From Runella sp. SP2 (GTDB lineage Bacteria; Bacteroidota; Bacteroidia; Cytophagales; Spirosomataceae): a stretch of 64,000 nucleotides of DNA. Where the stretch lies: positions 1,488,001-1,552,000 of the forward strand of contig NZ_CP031030.1 of the NCBI RefSeq assembly GCF_003711225.1. Direction: 5' to 3'. Shown in pieces: positions 24,379 through 32,186 of this stretch. How positions within the stretch are numbered: position 1 is the first letter of the stretch; each line of letters begins with the position of its first letter. Below the pieces are notes generated by a model. The model worked only from the letters and a program-made list of their open reading frames with translations. It did no database searches and had not been told where the DNA came from. The position numbers and the translations under genes are program-made.

Positions 24379-27300
24379 ATGAAACAAGTAGCTAGTAAGG
24401 GTAAGTGGGTGTTTGCAAAAGCGGCGGTGATGTTGCTTAGTGCATCTCACTTGATGGCTCAAGCCCCAAAGGCCAGTGAGGCGAAGGAAAAAGCCGCTAA
24501 AGTAACGGACGTGAAAGAGGTGCGCCCCGAAGAAAACCGTTTTACCAAGGTGGTATTGGAAGAAAAATTGGATGAACCAATGGAGTTGACCGTCCTCGAT
24601 AAAGACAGGGTGTTGTTTATCCAACGTAAAGGGGAAATTCGCCTGTACAACAACAAAACCAAACAGCTGAAGACTATTGCCAAACTTCCTGTTAGTTTAA
24701 AATATGTCAATCGAGAAGGGAAAGAATCGGTGGCGGAAGATGGCGTTTTGGGGTTAGGCAAAGACCCTAATTTTGCTCAAAATCAGTGGATTTACTTGTA
24801 CTACTCGTCAACAAAAGGTTCTTACAATGTGCTTTCTCGCTTTACGATGAAAGGAGACGAGTTGTTGTTGGATTCGGAAAAAGAAATGTTGAAAGTCGAA
24901 ACTCAGCGCGAAGAATGTTGCCACACGGGTGGTTCTATCGACTGGGACAAGGCTGGTAATATGTACCTTTCGACGGGCGATAATACCAACCCTCACGCTT
25001 CAAACGGATACAGTCCAAGCGACGAACGTCCAGGCCGCAGCCCTTGGGATGCCCAAAAGTCAAGTGCCAATACCAACGATTTGCGAGGTAAAATCCTCAG
25101 AATTAAACCCCAAGCGGACGGGACTTACACGATTCCAGAAGGGAACCTTTTTAGCCCCCCAGCCCCCAATGGGGGAGCTAAGGGGTGGTCGGCCACAAAT
25201 GTTCCCCCATCGGGGGATAGGGGGCTAACCCGCCCTGAAATTTATACGATGGGTCACCGTAACCCATTCCGTATTTCGGTTGATCAAAAAACGGGCAAGT
25301 TGTATTGGGGAGACGTAGGCCCTGATGCTTCTAAACCAGACCCCAATCGCGGGGCGGCAGGTACGTGCGAGTTTGGACAGGCATCAAGTGCTGGAAACTA
25401 CGGTTGGCCGCATTTTGTGGGCAACAACCAGCCGTACAACAAATTTAATTTTGACACCAAACAATCGGGTGAAAAGTGGGATGTATTTAAGCCAGTAAAC
25501 AACTCACCCAACAACACAGGATTAGTACAGCTGCCTCCAGCGCAAGGAGCAATGATTTGGTACAGCTACGCCAAAAGCGAAGAGTTTCCGCTGTTGGGGG
25601 CGGGTGGTTGTAATCCCATGGCTGGACCCGTATATAACAAAGACAGATTTGCCAAAGCTGAACGCGCATTTCCGAGCTACTACGATGGTAAGTTTTTTGC
25701 CTACGAGTGGATGAGAGGTTGGGTTATGGCGGTAAGTTTTGATAAAGATGGAAACTACGCGTCGATGGAGCCATTTATGCCAAGTTATAAATTTAGTAAT
25801 CCAATGGACATGGAGTTTGCCGATAATGGTGACTTGTACATGCTTGAATACGGTTCGGGTTGGTTTACGGCCAACGACGACGCGCGCCTGATACGTATAG
25901 AGTATAACGGTGGAAATCGGAAGCCAAAAATTGAAATGGCCGCCAACCAAATGGGGGGTGCTGTGCCGTTCAACTTGAAACTTTCTTCAAAAGGAACGTC
26001 GGATGCAGACGGTGATGTGTTGAAATACACGTGGAAAATTACCTCAAAGGCTGGGTTTAGTAAAATTGTGACGGCTCAGGATGCCAACGTGACTCTTGCT
26101 AAAGCAGGCGTTTACAAAGCCACTTTGACGGTTGATGATGGAAAAGGCGGCGTGAATTCGCAGTCAATGGAAATTACGGCTGGAAACGAGCCTCCAGTGT
26201 TGAGCCTCGACATGCCCAAAAGCAACAAGTCGTTTTACGTTTCCAATAAACCGTTTAACTACGACATCAAAGTCAATGACAAAGAAGATGGTTCGTTGGG
26301 GAAAGGCATCGAAGCCGAAAATGTGGCAGTGAGTATCGATTATCTTGCCGAAGGCTTCGACAAAAACATGATTGCCATGGGGCACCGTTCGGCGGATGCC
26401 AATGCCTTGGTAGCGACGGGTAAAAAACTCATCCAAGCCAGCGATTGTATGGCGTGCCATAGTGTCGATAAAAAATCAATTGGCCCTACTTACCGTGACG
26501 TAGCCAAGAAATATAAAGGTGACAACGCGGCATTGGAGCGCTTGACCAAGAAAGTAATCTCAGGAGGAAGTGGTGTGTGGGGAGAAACGGCCATGGCTGG
26601 ACACCCACAACTTTCTACGGGCGATGCATCAGAAATGGTGAAGTATATTTTGAGTATTTCCGATGAAAAACCAAAGTCATTGCCAGTAAACGGTACTTAC
26701 CTTGCCAAAGCCCCTGCGTCGGATAAAAGCAAAGGAGTATATATTGTTCGGGCAGCGTACGAAGATCAAGGGGCAAACGGCGTACCTGCGCTACGCTCTG
26801 AGCAAACCTTCTACCTTCGTAACTCGAAAGTGGACCCACATACGTTTGACGAATACAACGAGGTAAATAAGATGTCGTTTGGAGGAAATAACCTAGCAAT
26901 TCCTTCAAAATCAGGGGCTTATTTGGGTATGAAAGAGGTCGATTTAGAAGGGGTGTCTGAAGTAATCATGTTGGCGTCAGCGCCTAAACCTCAGGTAAAT
27001 GCGGCGGGTGGATTGGTTGAGTTACGCCTTGATTCGCCTACGGGGAAATTGATTGGTAAATCGGAGTTTTTGGAGCCTTCAGACAAAATGGATTTTGCCC
27101 CAAAAGTGCTTAAAATTCCAATTGCTGAGCCTGTCAATGACCGTAAATTACATAATGTATATGCCGTATTCCAAAATCCAAAGGCCGATGTCGCCACGCT
27201 GATGGTTGTGTCGGGAGCGGAGTTTAAACTACCAAGTATAGAAGCGGTGGAGGTAGAGCAACCTAAAGAAGCAGCGGCACCAGCCGACTTTTATGCGGGT

Positions 27301-27579
27301 AGCTGGGAGACGACCGTGATTGGTACGCCGCAGGGTGACGCCGTTATGTTGTTGAACCTTGAACGAAAAGATGGCAAACTGACGGGGACGATTAAGCCAA
27401 AAACGGGCGATATTCCCGCCGAAACGCTTGAAAAAGTAGAAGAAGTTGACGGTAAAATCATGATTTACTTCAAAATGTCTGGTTTTAATATCAACGTAAA
27501 CCTTGAAAAAGTGGACGCTGACAATTTGAAGGGGTCAATGATGGGTATGTTTACCACCAAAGCAACACGTAGAAAGTAA
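24379..27579 (+). CDS. five-part secreted sugar dehydrogenase/PKD/cytochrome c fusion
   Basis: 1066 residues with signal peptide (ASHLMAQ). In order: a glucose/sorbosone dehydrogenase-type beta-propeller (residues ~55-510; HTGGSIDWDKAGNMYLSTGD, MGHRNPFRIS), a PKD domain (~520-615), a class I cytochrome c with haem motif C690-x-x-CH (CMACHS) and a distal Met, a CBM6-like sandwich (~760-955), and at residues ~969-1066 the ~95-residue domain shared with neighbours. It would oxidise a sugar in the periplasm and pass electrons to its own haem. A repeat doublet adds about 26 residues (~258-283) inside one propeller blade loop. Confidence 0.85.
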   Translation: MKQVASKGKWVFAKAAVMLLSASHLMAQAPKASEAKEKAAKVTDVKEVRPEENRFTKVVLEEKLDEPMELTVLDKDRVLFIQRKGEIRLYNNKTKQLKTIAKLPVSLKYVNREGKESVAEDGVLGLGKDPNFAQNQWIYLYYSSTKGSYNVLSRFTMKGDELLLDSEKEMLKVETQREECCHTGGSIDWDKAGNMYLSTGDNTNPHASNGYSPSDERPGRSPWDAQKSSANTNDLRGKILRIKPQADGTYTIPEGNLFSPPAPNGGAKGWSATNVPPSGDRGLTRPEIYTMGHRNPFRISVDQKTGKLYWGDVGPDASKPDPNRGAAGTCEFGQASSAGNYGWPHFVGNNQPYNKFNFDTKQSGEKWDVFKPVNNSPNNTGLVQLPPAQGAMIWYSYAKSEEFPLLGAGGCNPMAGPVYNKDRFAKAERAFPSYYDGKFFAYEWMRGWVMAVSFDKDGNYASMEPFMPSYKFSNPMDMEFADNGDLYMLEYGSGWFTANDDARLIRIEYNGGNRKPKIEMAANQMGGAVPFNLKLSSKGTSDADGDVLKYTWKITSKAGFSKIVTAQDANVTLAKAGVYKATLTVDDGKGGVNSQSMEITAGNEPPVLSLDMPKSNKSFYVSNKPFNYDIKVNDKEDGSLGKGIEAENVAVSIDYLAEGFDKNMIAMGHRSADANALVATGKKLIQASDCMACHSVDKKSIGPTYRDVAKKYKGDNAALERLTKKVISGGSGVWGETAMAGHPQLSTGDASEMVKYILSISDEKPKSLPVNGTYLAKAPASDKSKGVYIVRAAYEDQGANGVPALRSEQTFYLRNSKVDPHTFDEYNEVNKMSFGGNNLAIPSKSGAYLGMKEVDLEGVSEVIMLASAPKPQVNAAGGLVELRLDSPTGKLIGKSEFLEPSDKMDFAPKVLKIPIAEPVNDRKLHNVYAVFQNPKADVATLMVVSGAEFKLPSIEAVEVEQPKEAAAPADFYAGSWETTVIGTPQGDAVMLLNLERKDGKLTGTIKPKTGDIPAETLEKVEEVDGKIMIYFKMSGFNINVNLEKVDADNLKGSMMGMFTTKATRRK
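25153..25226. repeat. REPIN-like doublet 6 inside the sugar dehydrogenase gene
   Basis: Forward arm 25153-25177 reads SPPAPNGG; inverted arm 25201-25226 reads PPSGDRGL. The 23 bases between them code for AKGWSATN. The insertion lies between the GNLF and RPEIYTMGHRNP elements, which are near each other in related dehydrogenases. This is the last copy seen in the window. Confidence 0.88.
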
Positions 27580-27607
27580 CATCAATTTAAACTCAAACTC
27601 AAATACA

Positions 27608-28270
27608 ATGAAAAAAGCAATCGTATTGATTCTCGCACTCGTGGGTGGTATCGTATCAGAAAGTGCTGCACAGGCCGATTATTGGGTGGGCAAATGGGAG
27701 TTTTTTGTCAAAGAGACTCCTCAAGGCGACGTGAAAATGACGGGAAATTTGGTGCGAAAAGACGGGAAGTTGACGGGCGACTTGACGCCAATTACTAGCC
27801 AAGCGACCGAAAAAATTGCCATTAGCTCGATTGAAGAAAGTGCGGATAAAATCGTATTATTTTTCTCGGCGGCTGGGTACGATTTGAATTTAGCCCTCAA
27901 TAAAGTTGACGGAGATAACCTCAAAGGATTGTTGGCTGATTCGTTTGAAGCATCGGGAAAACGACTAAAAAGCAATGATTTCTTCGCAGGAAAGTGGGAA
28001 ATTGTCGTTGTAGGTACTCCAAATGGTGACGCTAAGTTTACTACTGAGCTTGTTCGTAAAGAAGGTAAATTGGCAGGCGATTTGAAAATGACGGCGGGAG
28101 ATGCCAAAGAAACAATACCTGCGAAAGTGGAAGAAGCTGATGGCAAAATTACCCTTTACTTCTCTGCTCAGGGGTACGACGTCAACGTTGAATTAAACAA
28201 AGTGGACGACGATAACCTCAAAGGCACGCTGATGAATATGTTTGAAGCGAAGGCAAAACGGGTGAAGTAA
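27608..28270 (+). CDS. secreted protein with two copies of the ~95-residue domain
   Basis: 220 residues: signal peptide (IVLILALVGGIVSESAAQ) and two tandem domains, about residues 24-121 (YWVGKWEFFVKETPQGD ... ASGKRLK) and 124-220 (FFAGKWEIVVVGTPNGD ... AKAKRVK). They are alike and also match the protein at 21259 and the end of the 24379 protein. The gene follows the dehydrogenase fusion by 28 bases and is presumably cotranscribed. The function is unknown; periplasmic binding of a sugar or cofactor is a guess from context. Confidence 0.72.
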   Translation: MKKAIVLILALVGGIVSESAAQADYWVGKWEFFVKETPQGDVKMTGNLVRKDGKLTGDLTPITSQATEKIAISSIEESADKIVLFFSAAGYDLNLALNKVDGDNLKGLLADSFEASGKRLKSNDFFAGKWEIVVVGTPNGDAKFTTELVRKEGKLAGDLKMTAGDAKETIPAKVEEADGKITLYFSAQGYDVNVELNKVDDDNLKGTLMNMFEAKAKRVK

Positions 28271-28289
28271 CTAGCGTAAATAATTTTTA

Positions 28290-28330
28290 AAAAGCTGTCG
28301 CCGAAACTTTTCTCTCGGTGACAGCTTTTT
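28290..28330. terminator. bidirectional rho-independent terminator
   Basis: AAAAGCTGTCGCCGA (28290-28304) pairs with TCGGTGACAGCTTTT (28315-28329); A-run before and T-run after. It serves the convergent 27608 (+) and 28344 (-) genes. Confidence 0.88.
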
Positions 28331-28343
28331 ATGTTTAAATAGG

Positions 28344-29081
28344 CTAAGAAAGTACAGAATTTCCGATGGAGTCTTTAAAAATACAATACTGTAAATAATT
28401 GTTTGCTTGAAGGTCTTGGTAGGTCATTTTAAACTCCAATTGATTGAGTACAAATTGAGTAATTGAAATCGTTTTTAAGGTATTATTTCTATTCATTTTT
28501 AAGTCGTTTTTGGGGTCACCACTTCCGCCGTGATGATGAAAATCTATTACTTTTTGGGGAACAATGGCTTGTTGCTTAAATTCATCAAACCATTGTTCGC
28601 GGGCGTTGATAATGTCAGGAGAATAAAGTGTAACGGAAGACCAAATACGCGGCAAAGTGGCATCGAGTAAAGTAGAAAAAAGATGGGTGCCGTTCCAGCG
28701 TAGTTCGGTGAGGGTGAGGTCTGTTGTACTTTCAATGATAACCAACGTAAACGGTTCAATTCCTTCAAAATCATACTGTTGGGTAAAATTATTGACATCC
28801 AGAAAGGTAAAAAAATCCAGTACTACCTTTCCCCGACTTTGTTTGTAAGGAGGCTGCGGAACGTGTTTTTCAAAGCCGCCATTGAGTAAGCACAAGGTAA
28901 AATCGCCGCTGCTGGCAATCCACGTGCCACCACCTTTGGGGTCTTTTGGAAAAAAAACTTGCTGCCCTCCGATGTGGTATTTTTTGGGAGGAATGGCGGG
29001 TTTGCGCGACACGGCTTCGTCACGATTGGAGGTGAGAATAAAGCCGTTTTCTTGGTATGGAAAGTAAGTTAAAACGCACAT
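28344..29081 (-). CDS. NRDE (TANGO2-like) family protein
   Basis: 245 residues. The N-terminus MCVLTYFPYQENGFILTSNRDE contains the Cys2 and NRDE signature, followed by DPKGGGTWIASS and FTLCLLNGG. This is the Ntn-hydrolase-like TANGO2/NRDE family; the Cys2 resembles an N-terminal nucleophile. The cellular role is not settled (haem or lipid trafficking for eukaryotic members). First gene of a long minus-strand group; 19 bases separate it from the DinB-like gene upstream. Confidence 0.8.
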   Translation of the reverse strand: MCVLTYFPYQENGFILTSNRDEAVSRKPAIPPKKYHIGGQQVFFPKDPKGGGTWIASSGDFTLCLLNGGFEKHVPQPPYKQSRGKVVLDFFTFLDVNNFTQQYDFEGIEPFTLVIIESTTDLTLTELRWNGTHLFSTLLDATLPRIWSSVTLYSPDIINAREQWFDEFKQQAIVPQKVIDFHHHGGSGDPKNDLKMNRNNTLKTISITQFVLNQLEFKMTYQDLQANNYLQYCIFKDSIGNSVLS

Positions 29082-29100
29082 TTGTAATTCAAAAAAAGGG

Positions 29101-29625
29101 TTAATGACTAACTGACAATTCTTGCTGGTGACGAATGGTAGAATAAGCTACTCCAAAATCAGAATCAATTTGTATATGTTTGAAATTCACTTGAATACCT
29201 ACTCGAATTAAGGCAAAATGATGAATAGAATGTTCGACCATATACACCAATTCACGCATAAAATTAGTCTCAATGATTTCAAAGTTTTCATCGTCAAAAT
29301 TTACTTTTAACTGGATAGGAAGATGCCCTTCTGAAGTATTATTAATAAGGTGAGAAATCTCCCCAATAAGTTGCAAAGTATAACCTAAATTGGTTTCAAT
29401 GAGCAGGTTTCTTTTTCGGGCATCGTAGTTGATAATTCCCGTTGAAAATCCTTCAAACAAACACTGAAAAAATTCGACGGTATGCCTTACGTGTTGCCCA
29501 ATACTGCTTCCGTTCAAAACGGGTAGTTTTTGGGTATATTCGTCGGTGGTTAACTGCGAAAGCAGACCGTGTAGTTGCTTTAGAACGGCAAAAGAGGCGT
29601 TGATTGTCATCTTATTGTTGCACAT
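29101..29625 (-). CDS. DinB-like four-helix-bundle protein
   Basis: 174 residues with metal-ligand-like histidines GQHVRHTVEF and VEHSIHHFALIRVG in the positions expected for DinB/YfiT-type bundles. DinB-like proteins include thiol transferases and uncharacterised metalloproteins. A leading MCNNK may not be used: MTINASF five codons on is an alternative start. The 5' end overlaps the 3' end of the YceI gene by 14 bases, so translation is likely coupled. Confidence 0.72.
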   Translation of the reverse strand: MCNNKMTINASFAVLKQLHGLLSQLTTDEYTQKLPVLNGSSIGQHVRHTVEFFQCLFEGFSTGIINYDARKRNLLIETNLGYTLQLIGEISHLINNTSEGHLPIQLKVNFDDENFEIIETNFMRELVYMVEHSIHHFALIRVGIQVNFKHIQIDSDFGVAYSTIRHQQELSVSH

Positions 29626-30160
29626 TTAATGTAATAGAAATGGTAGCTACATCGCCCAAAAGCGAACTTTTTTCCCCGATTTCGTACTCCACTCGGTTGA
29701 GTTGAAACGTACTTTTCATTTGGGCAGTGGTGCCGTTTTGAACGAATGAAAAGGGAATTTTTATGACTTTGGTCGTTTTCTTTAGCGTGAGGCTAAACGT
29801 ACCTACGTAATCATTTTCTTTTAACCCTTTCTCAAACTTCTGCGAAACCATCGTTATTTTTGGGTACTTTTCTACGTCAAAATACTCGTCACTTCTCAAG
29901 GTTTTGTCTCTTATTTTGAGGTCAGTGTCAATTGTTTTTGCGTCAATGCTCGCTTTGATGGTGGCGCTGGAGAGTTCTTTTGGGTCAAAAACGACCGCTC
30001 CCACAAATCCTTTAAAAGAGCCATCGGCAGTAGCACCCAATGCGTGTTTTATTTTGAAAGTGATTGAGGCAGAGGTCGGTTTCCAAACCTGTGCTTGAGA
30101 AGTCAAGGCCAGTAAAAGCATTGCCCCAAAAAATAGTTTTTTTACTGAGGTTAAAAGCAT
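29612..30160 (-). CDS. YceI-family periplasmic protein
   Basis: 182 residues, signal peptide ending near TSQAQ. The YceI lipocalin-like pattern is visible: WKPTSASITFKIKHALGATADGSFKGF, IKASIDAKTIDTDLKIRDKTLRSDEYFDVEKYP, GTFSLTLKKTTKVI. These proteins bind polyisoprenoid-type lipids. Members with the D-x-K-x-R-D-x-x-L-R-S element are common next to oxidoreductases in Bacteroidota. It lies just downstream of an outer-membrane protein and the DM13 lipoprotein in one run. Confidence 0.85.
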   Translation of the reverse strand: MLLTSVKKLFFGAMLLLALTSQAQVWKPTSASITFKIKHALGATADGSFKGFVGAVVFDPKELSSATIKASIDAKTIDTDLKIRDKTLRSDEYFDVEKYPKITMVSQKFEKGLKENDYVGTFSLTLKKTTKVIKIPFSFVQNGTTAQMKSTFQLNRVEYEIGEKSSLLGDVATISITLNVQQ

Positions 30161-30172
30161 ACAAGAAAAATT

Positions 30173-30880
30173 TTAGAAAAGTGAATAGGAAACGGCCAAA
30201 AACGGTAGAAGTGTTTTGTGCCTAAATCGGTCGTTTTCAAAAGTTAAAAGACGTTCGGCTTTGTATTCTAAAAATTGAAAACTTGCCCCACCCCGAATCG
30301 CAAAACGTTTGTTGACCCAATAACGGGCATACAGTTCTGAATTTAAGCTGCCAATGTCGCTATCGCTTATCAACAATAAATTAAAAGAAGTAGGTTTGGC
30401 ACTTTGGAGGCTACCGTTGAGCGATTTTGACTCGCTGGCAACGAACTTTCCTGATTGTTTACCACCAAATGAAATTCCAAAGGCATCAATGTTAAAACCT
30501 ACGTCTAATTTTGGGAAACTGTATTGGAGCGTAATCGTACTATTTAAACTTCCAACCGCCGTTTTTGTTAGCTGTAAAGTGTCAATGTTACTTAAAATGT
30601 TTTCTGTAAATAAAGCCACAATACTTTGTGAGCCAGACGTCAGATTAGCAGGAGCAGTAAGGTAGTTTTGTTGCCCGCTAAAAAAAGCATTGAACCGAAC
30701 GCCCCAACCTATTTTAAAACGCTTAGATTTTCCAATACCGTAGAGCTGTTGGAACGACGCCGAAGGTGATACGCCCGACCCAAACGCCGTAGCAAAATCG
30801 ACGTTGGTTTGTTTTTTGGGAAAGTTGTATTGCGCCGATAACGACGTACTTATGAGAAGAAATGCTAGTATTTTTTTCAT
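30173..30880 (-). CDS. outer-membrane beta-barrel-like secreted protein
   Basis: About 235 residues from ATG 30880, where a signal peptide begins (ILAFLLISTSLSAQ); the frame is open upstream to 30925 but that start lacks a signal. Alternating hydrophobic strands (FKIGWGVRFNAFFSG, PKLDVGFNIDAFGISFGGK, RFAIRGGASFQFLEYK) and a terminal aromatic residue (VSYSLF) suggest a small porin-like barrel. Not assigned to a named family. The stop of the DM13 gene is 46 bases upstream. Confidence 0.6.
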   Translation of the reverse strand: MKKILAFLLISTSLSAQYNFPKKQTNVDFATAFGSGVSPSASFQQLYGIGKSKRFKIGWGVRFNAFFSGQQNYLTAPANLTSGSQSIVALFTENILSNIDTLQLTKTAVGSLNSTITLQYSFPKLDVGFNIDAFGISFGGKQSGKFVASESKSLNGSLQSAKPTSFNLLLISDSDIGSLNSELYARYWVNKRFAIRGGASFQFLEYKAERLLTFENDRFRHKTLLPFLAVSYSLF

Positions 30881-30926
30881 GTTTTGATATTTTTTTGAGC
30901 AGGTTGTGAGAGGTCTGAAATGCACT

Positions 30927-31382
30927 TTACTTTAATTTGGCAGCGCCAAACAAAACTGAAAATTGTTTGCACCAAATCAGTACATAATTTTGTTTTTGAA
31001 GGTTGGCATTCACAGGAATGGCAACCGAACTATTACCGTTTTTAACCTCGTTTGTTACTTGGATAAAGTTGCTAACTGATTTGTCTTCAGCGAGATAAAT
31101 TCGTAGGTCAGGGCCAGCGTCGGTTTTGAAATTTTCAAAAACCAACGTACGTTTTTTGTCTTTGTCTTCGTAAACTCGCACTGTGCCCGATGTAGTATGA
31201 ACTGCGCTTTCAAACATACCTTGGTAAAGGAGCGATTGGCCCGTGGCATCGAACGTGCTGGGATTCATCATCATTACCGTTCCGACGGGTGTCGTTGGGG
31301 TATTAGTTTGAACAGAAACGGTTTCTTGTTGACACGAAACCAAAGCGAGAGCAAGTGAGATAATTGTCAGTGTAGTTTTCAT
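30927..31382 (-). CDS. DM13-domain lipoprotein
   Basis: 151 residues with lipobox LVSC at about Cys17. The DM13 domain includes GTVRVYEDKDKKRTLVFENFKTDAGPDLRIYLA and a late Cys in YVLIWCKQFSVLFGAA. DM13 is proposed to be a redox domain with a near-invariant cysteine. The gene heads the 31382-28344 run, downstream of a TGTCG-N6-CGACC site at 31432-31447. Confidence 0.8.
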   Translation of the reverse strand: MKTTLTIISLALALVSCQQETVSVQTNTPTTPVGTVMMMNPSTFDATGQSLLYQGMFESAVHTTSGTVRVYEDKDKKRTLVFENFKTDAGPDLRIYLAEDKSVSNFIQVTNEVKNGNSSVAIPVNANLQKQNYVLIWCKQFSVLFGAAKLK

Positions 31383-31431
31383 GATTATTTGTTTTTATGT
31401 TACAAATATCACCGTTACCACTGACGTGAAT

Positions 31432-31447
31432 TGTCGGCTAGACGACC
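31432..31447. promoter_or_regulatory. TGTCG-N6-CGACA-type site A (imperfect)
   Basis: TGTCG GCTAGA CGACC, 49 bases upstream of the DM13 start and directly beyond the 3' end of the Crp/Fnr gene. One of four similar sites. Confidence 0.5.
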
Positions 31448-31460
31448 TATTGAACGTTTT

Positions 31461-32129
31461 TTAGGCTACTTTTTTTAGAATTATTTCCGTACGAGAATAA
31501 TCCAAAATTCCTTGTTCTTTCAATTCATTAAAAAGCTGAGTGACCGTCTGGCGAGTGCTACAAATCAAACTCGCGATGTCTTGATGCGTAAGGTAATTTT
31601 TTAGGATAATTTCGTCAGAATTGTCCATTCCTTCTTTGGAAGCCCACTCCTCCAAAAAGCTTTTGAAACGTGTCCGAACGTCCTTAAACATTAGATTGGC
31701 GTACCTATTTTGAAGGCGTTTAAAACGAAAACCCATCCACTTGGTATAAGAGAGGCTTAGCTGAGGATTTTTCTCCAACATTTTTTCAAAATCATCCATT
31801 TTAAAACTGCAACAAATCACGCTTTCAGAAACAGCAATGGCGTACTCATCAGATTGAGATTCGGTCAGGGTAAATTCCCCAAAAATATCTCCTTTTTGAA
31901 GCACATCTTTGACAACCTCATTGCCTTTATCGTCGATTTCAACAATTTTCAACGTCCCTTTTTTTAGAAAATACACGCGGGTATTTTCGTCGTGTGAAAA
32001 CAAAATGATTTCTCCTTTCTTGGCCGATTTGAAATTGGAAATCATACAAATGGATTTTAATTCGGAAGAAGAAAGGACGCTGAAAAGCTTATGGTCGCGC
32101 AAATACCAGTATTTCGTATCGAGGTTCAT
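31461..32129 (-). CDS. Crp/Fnr-family transcriptional regulator
   Basis: 222 residues: N-terminal cyclic-nucleotide-binding-like jelly roll (ENTRVYFLKKGTLKIVEIDDKGNEVVKDVLQKGDIFGEFTL), dimerisation helix and winged HTH (LTHQDIASLICSTRQTVTQLFNELKEQGIL). No N-terminal Cys cluster for Fe-S is seen, so it is not a classic FNR. The recognition helix is STRQTVTQL. Four TGTCG-N6-CGACA-type palindromes lie ahead of nearby operons, which makes it the natural candidate to bind them; this is an inference. Confidence 0.85.
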   Translation of the reverse strand: MNLDTKYWYLRDHKLFSVLSSSELKSICMISNFKSAKKGEIILFSHDENTRVYFLKKGTLKIVEIDDKGNEVVKDVLQKGDIFGEFTLTESQSDEYAIAVSESVICCSFKMDDFEKMLEKNPQLSLSYTKWMGFRFKRLQNRYANLMFKDVRTRFKSFLEEWASKEGMDNSDEIILKNYLTHQDIASLICSTRQTVTQLFNELKEQGILDYSRTEIILKKVA

Positions 32130-32186
32130 GGGAAGGTCAAGAATAGTCTAAGCCAATATACAAACTCTAATTAGTATCAACAACAT

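Noticed and set aside
387-25226. GC-rich repeats as a CRISPR array
   Set aside because: Spacing is irregular, arms alternate in orientation, and many copies are translated; no cas genes are nearby.
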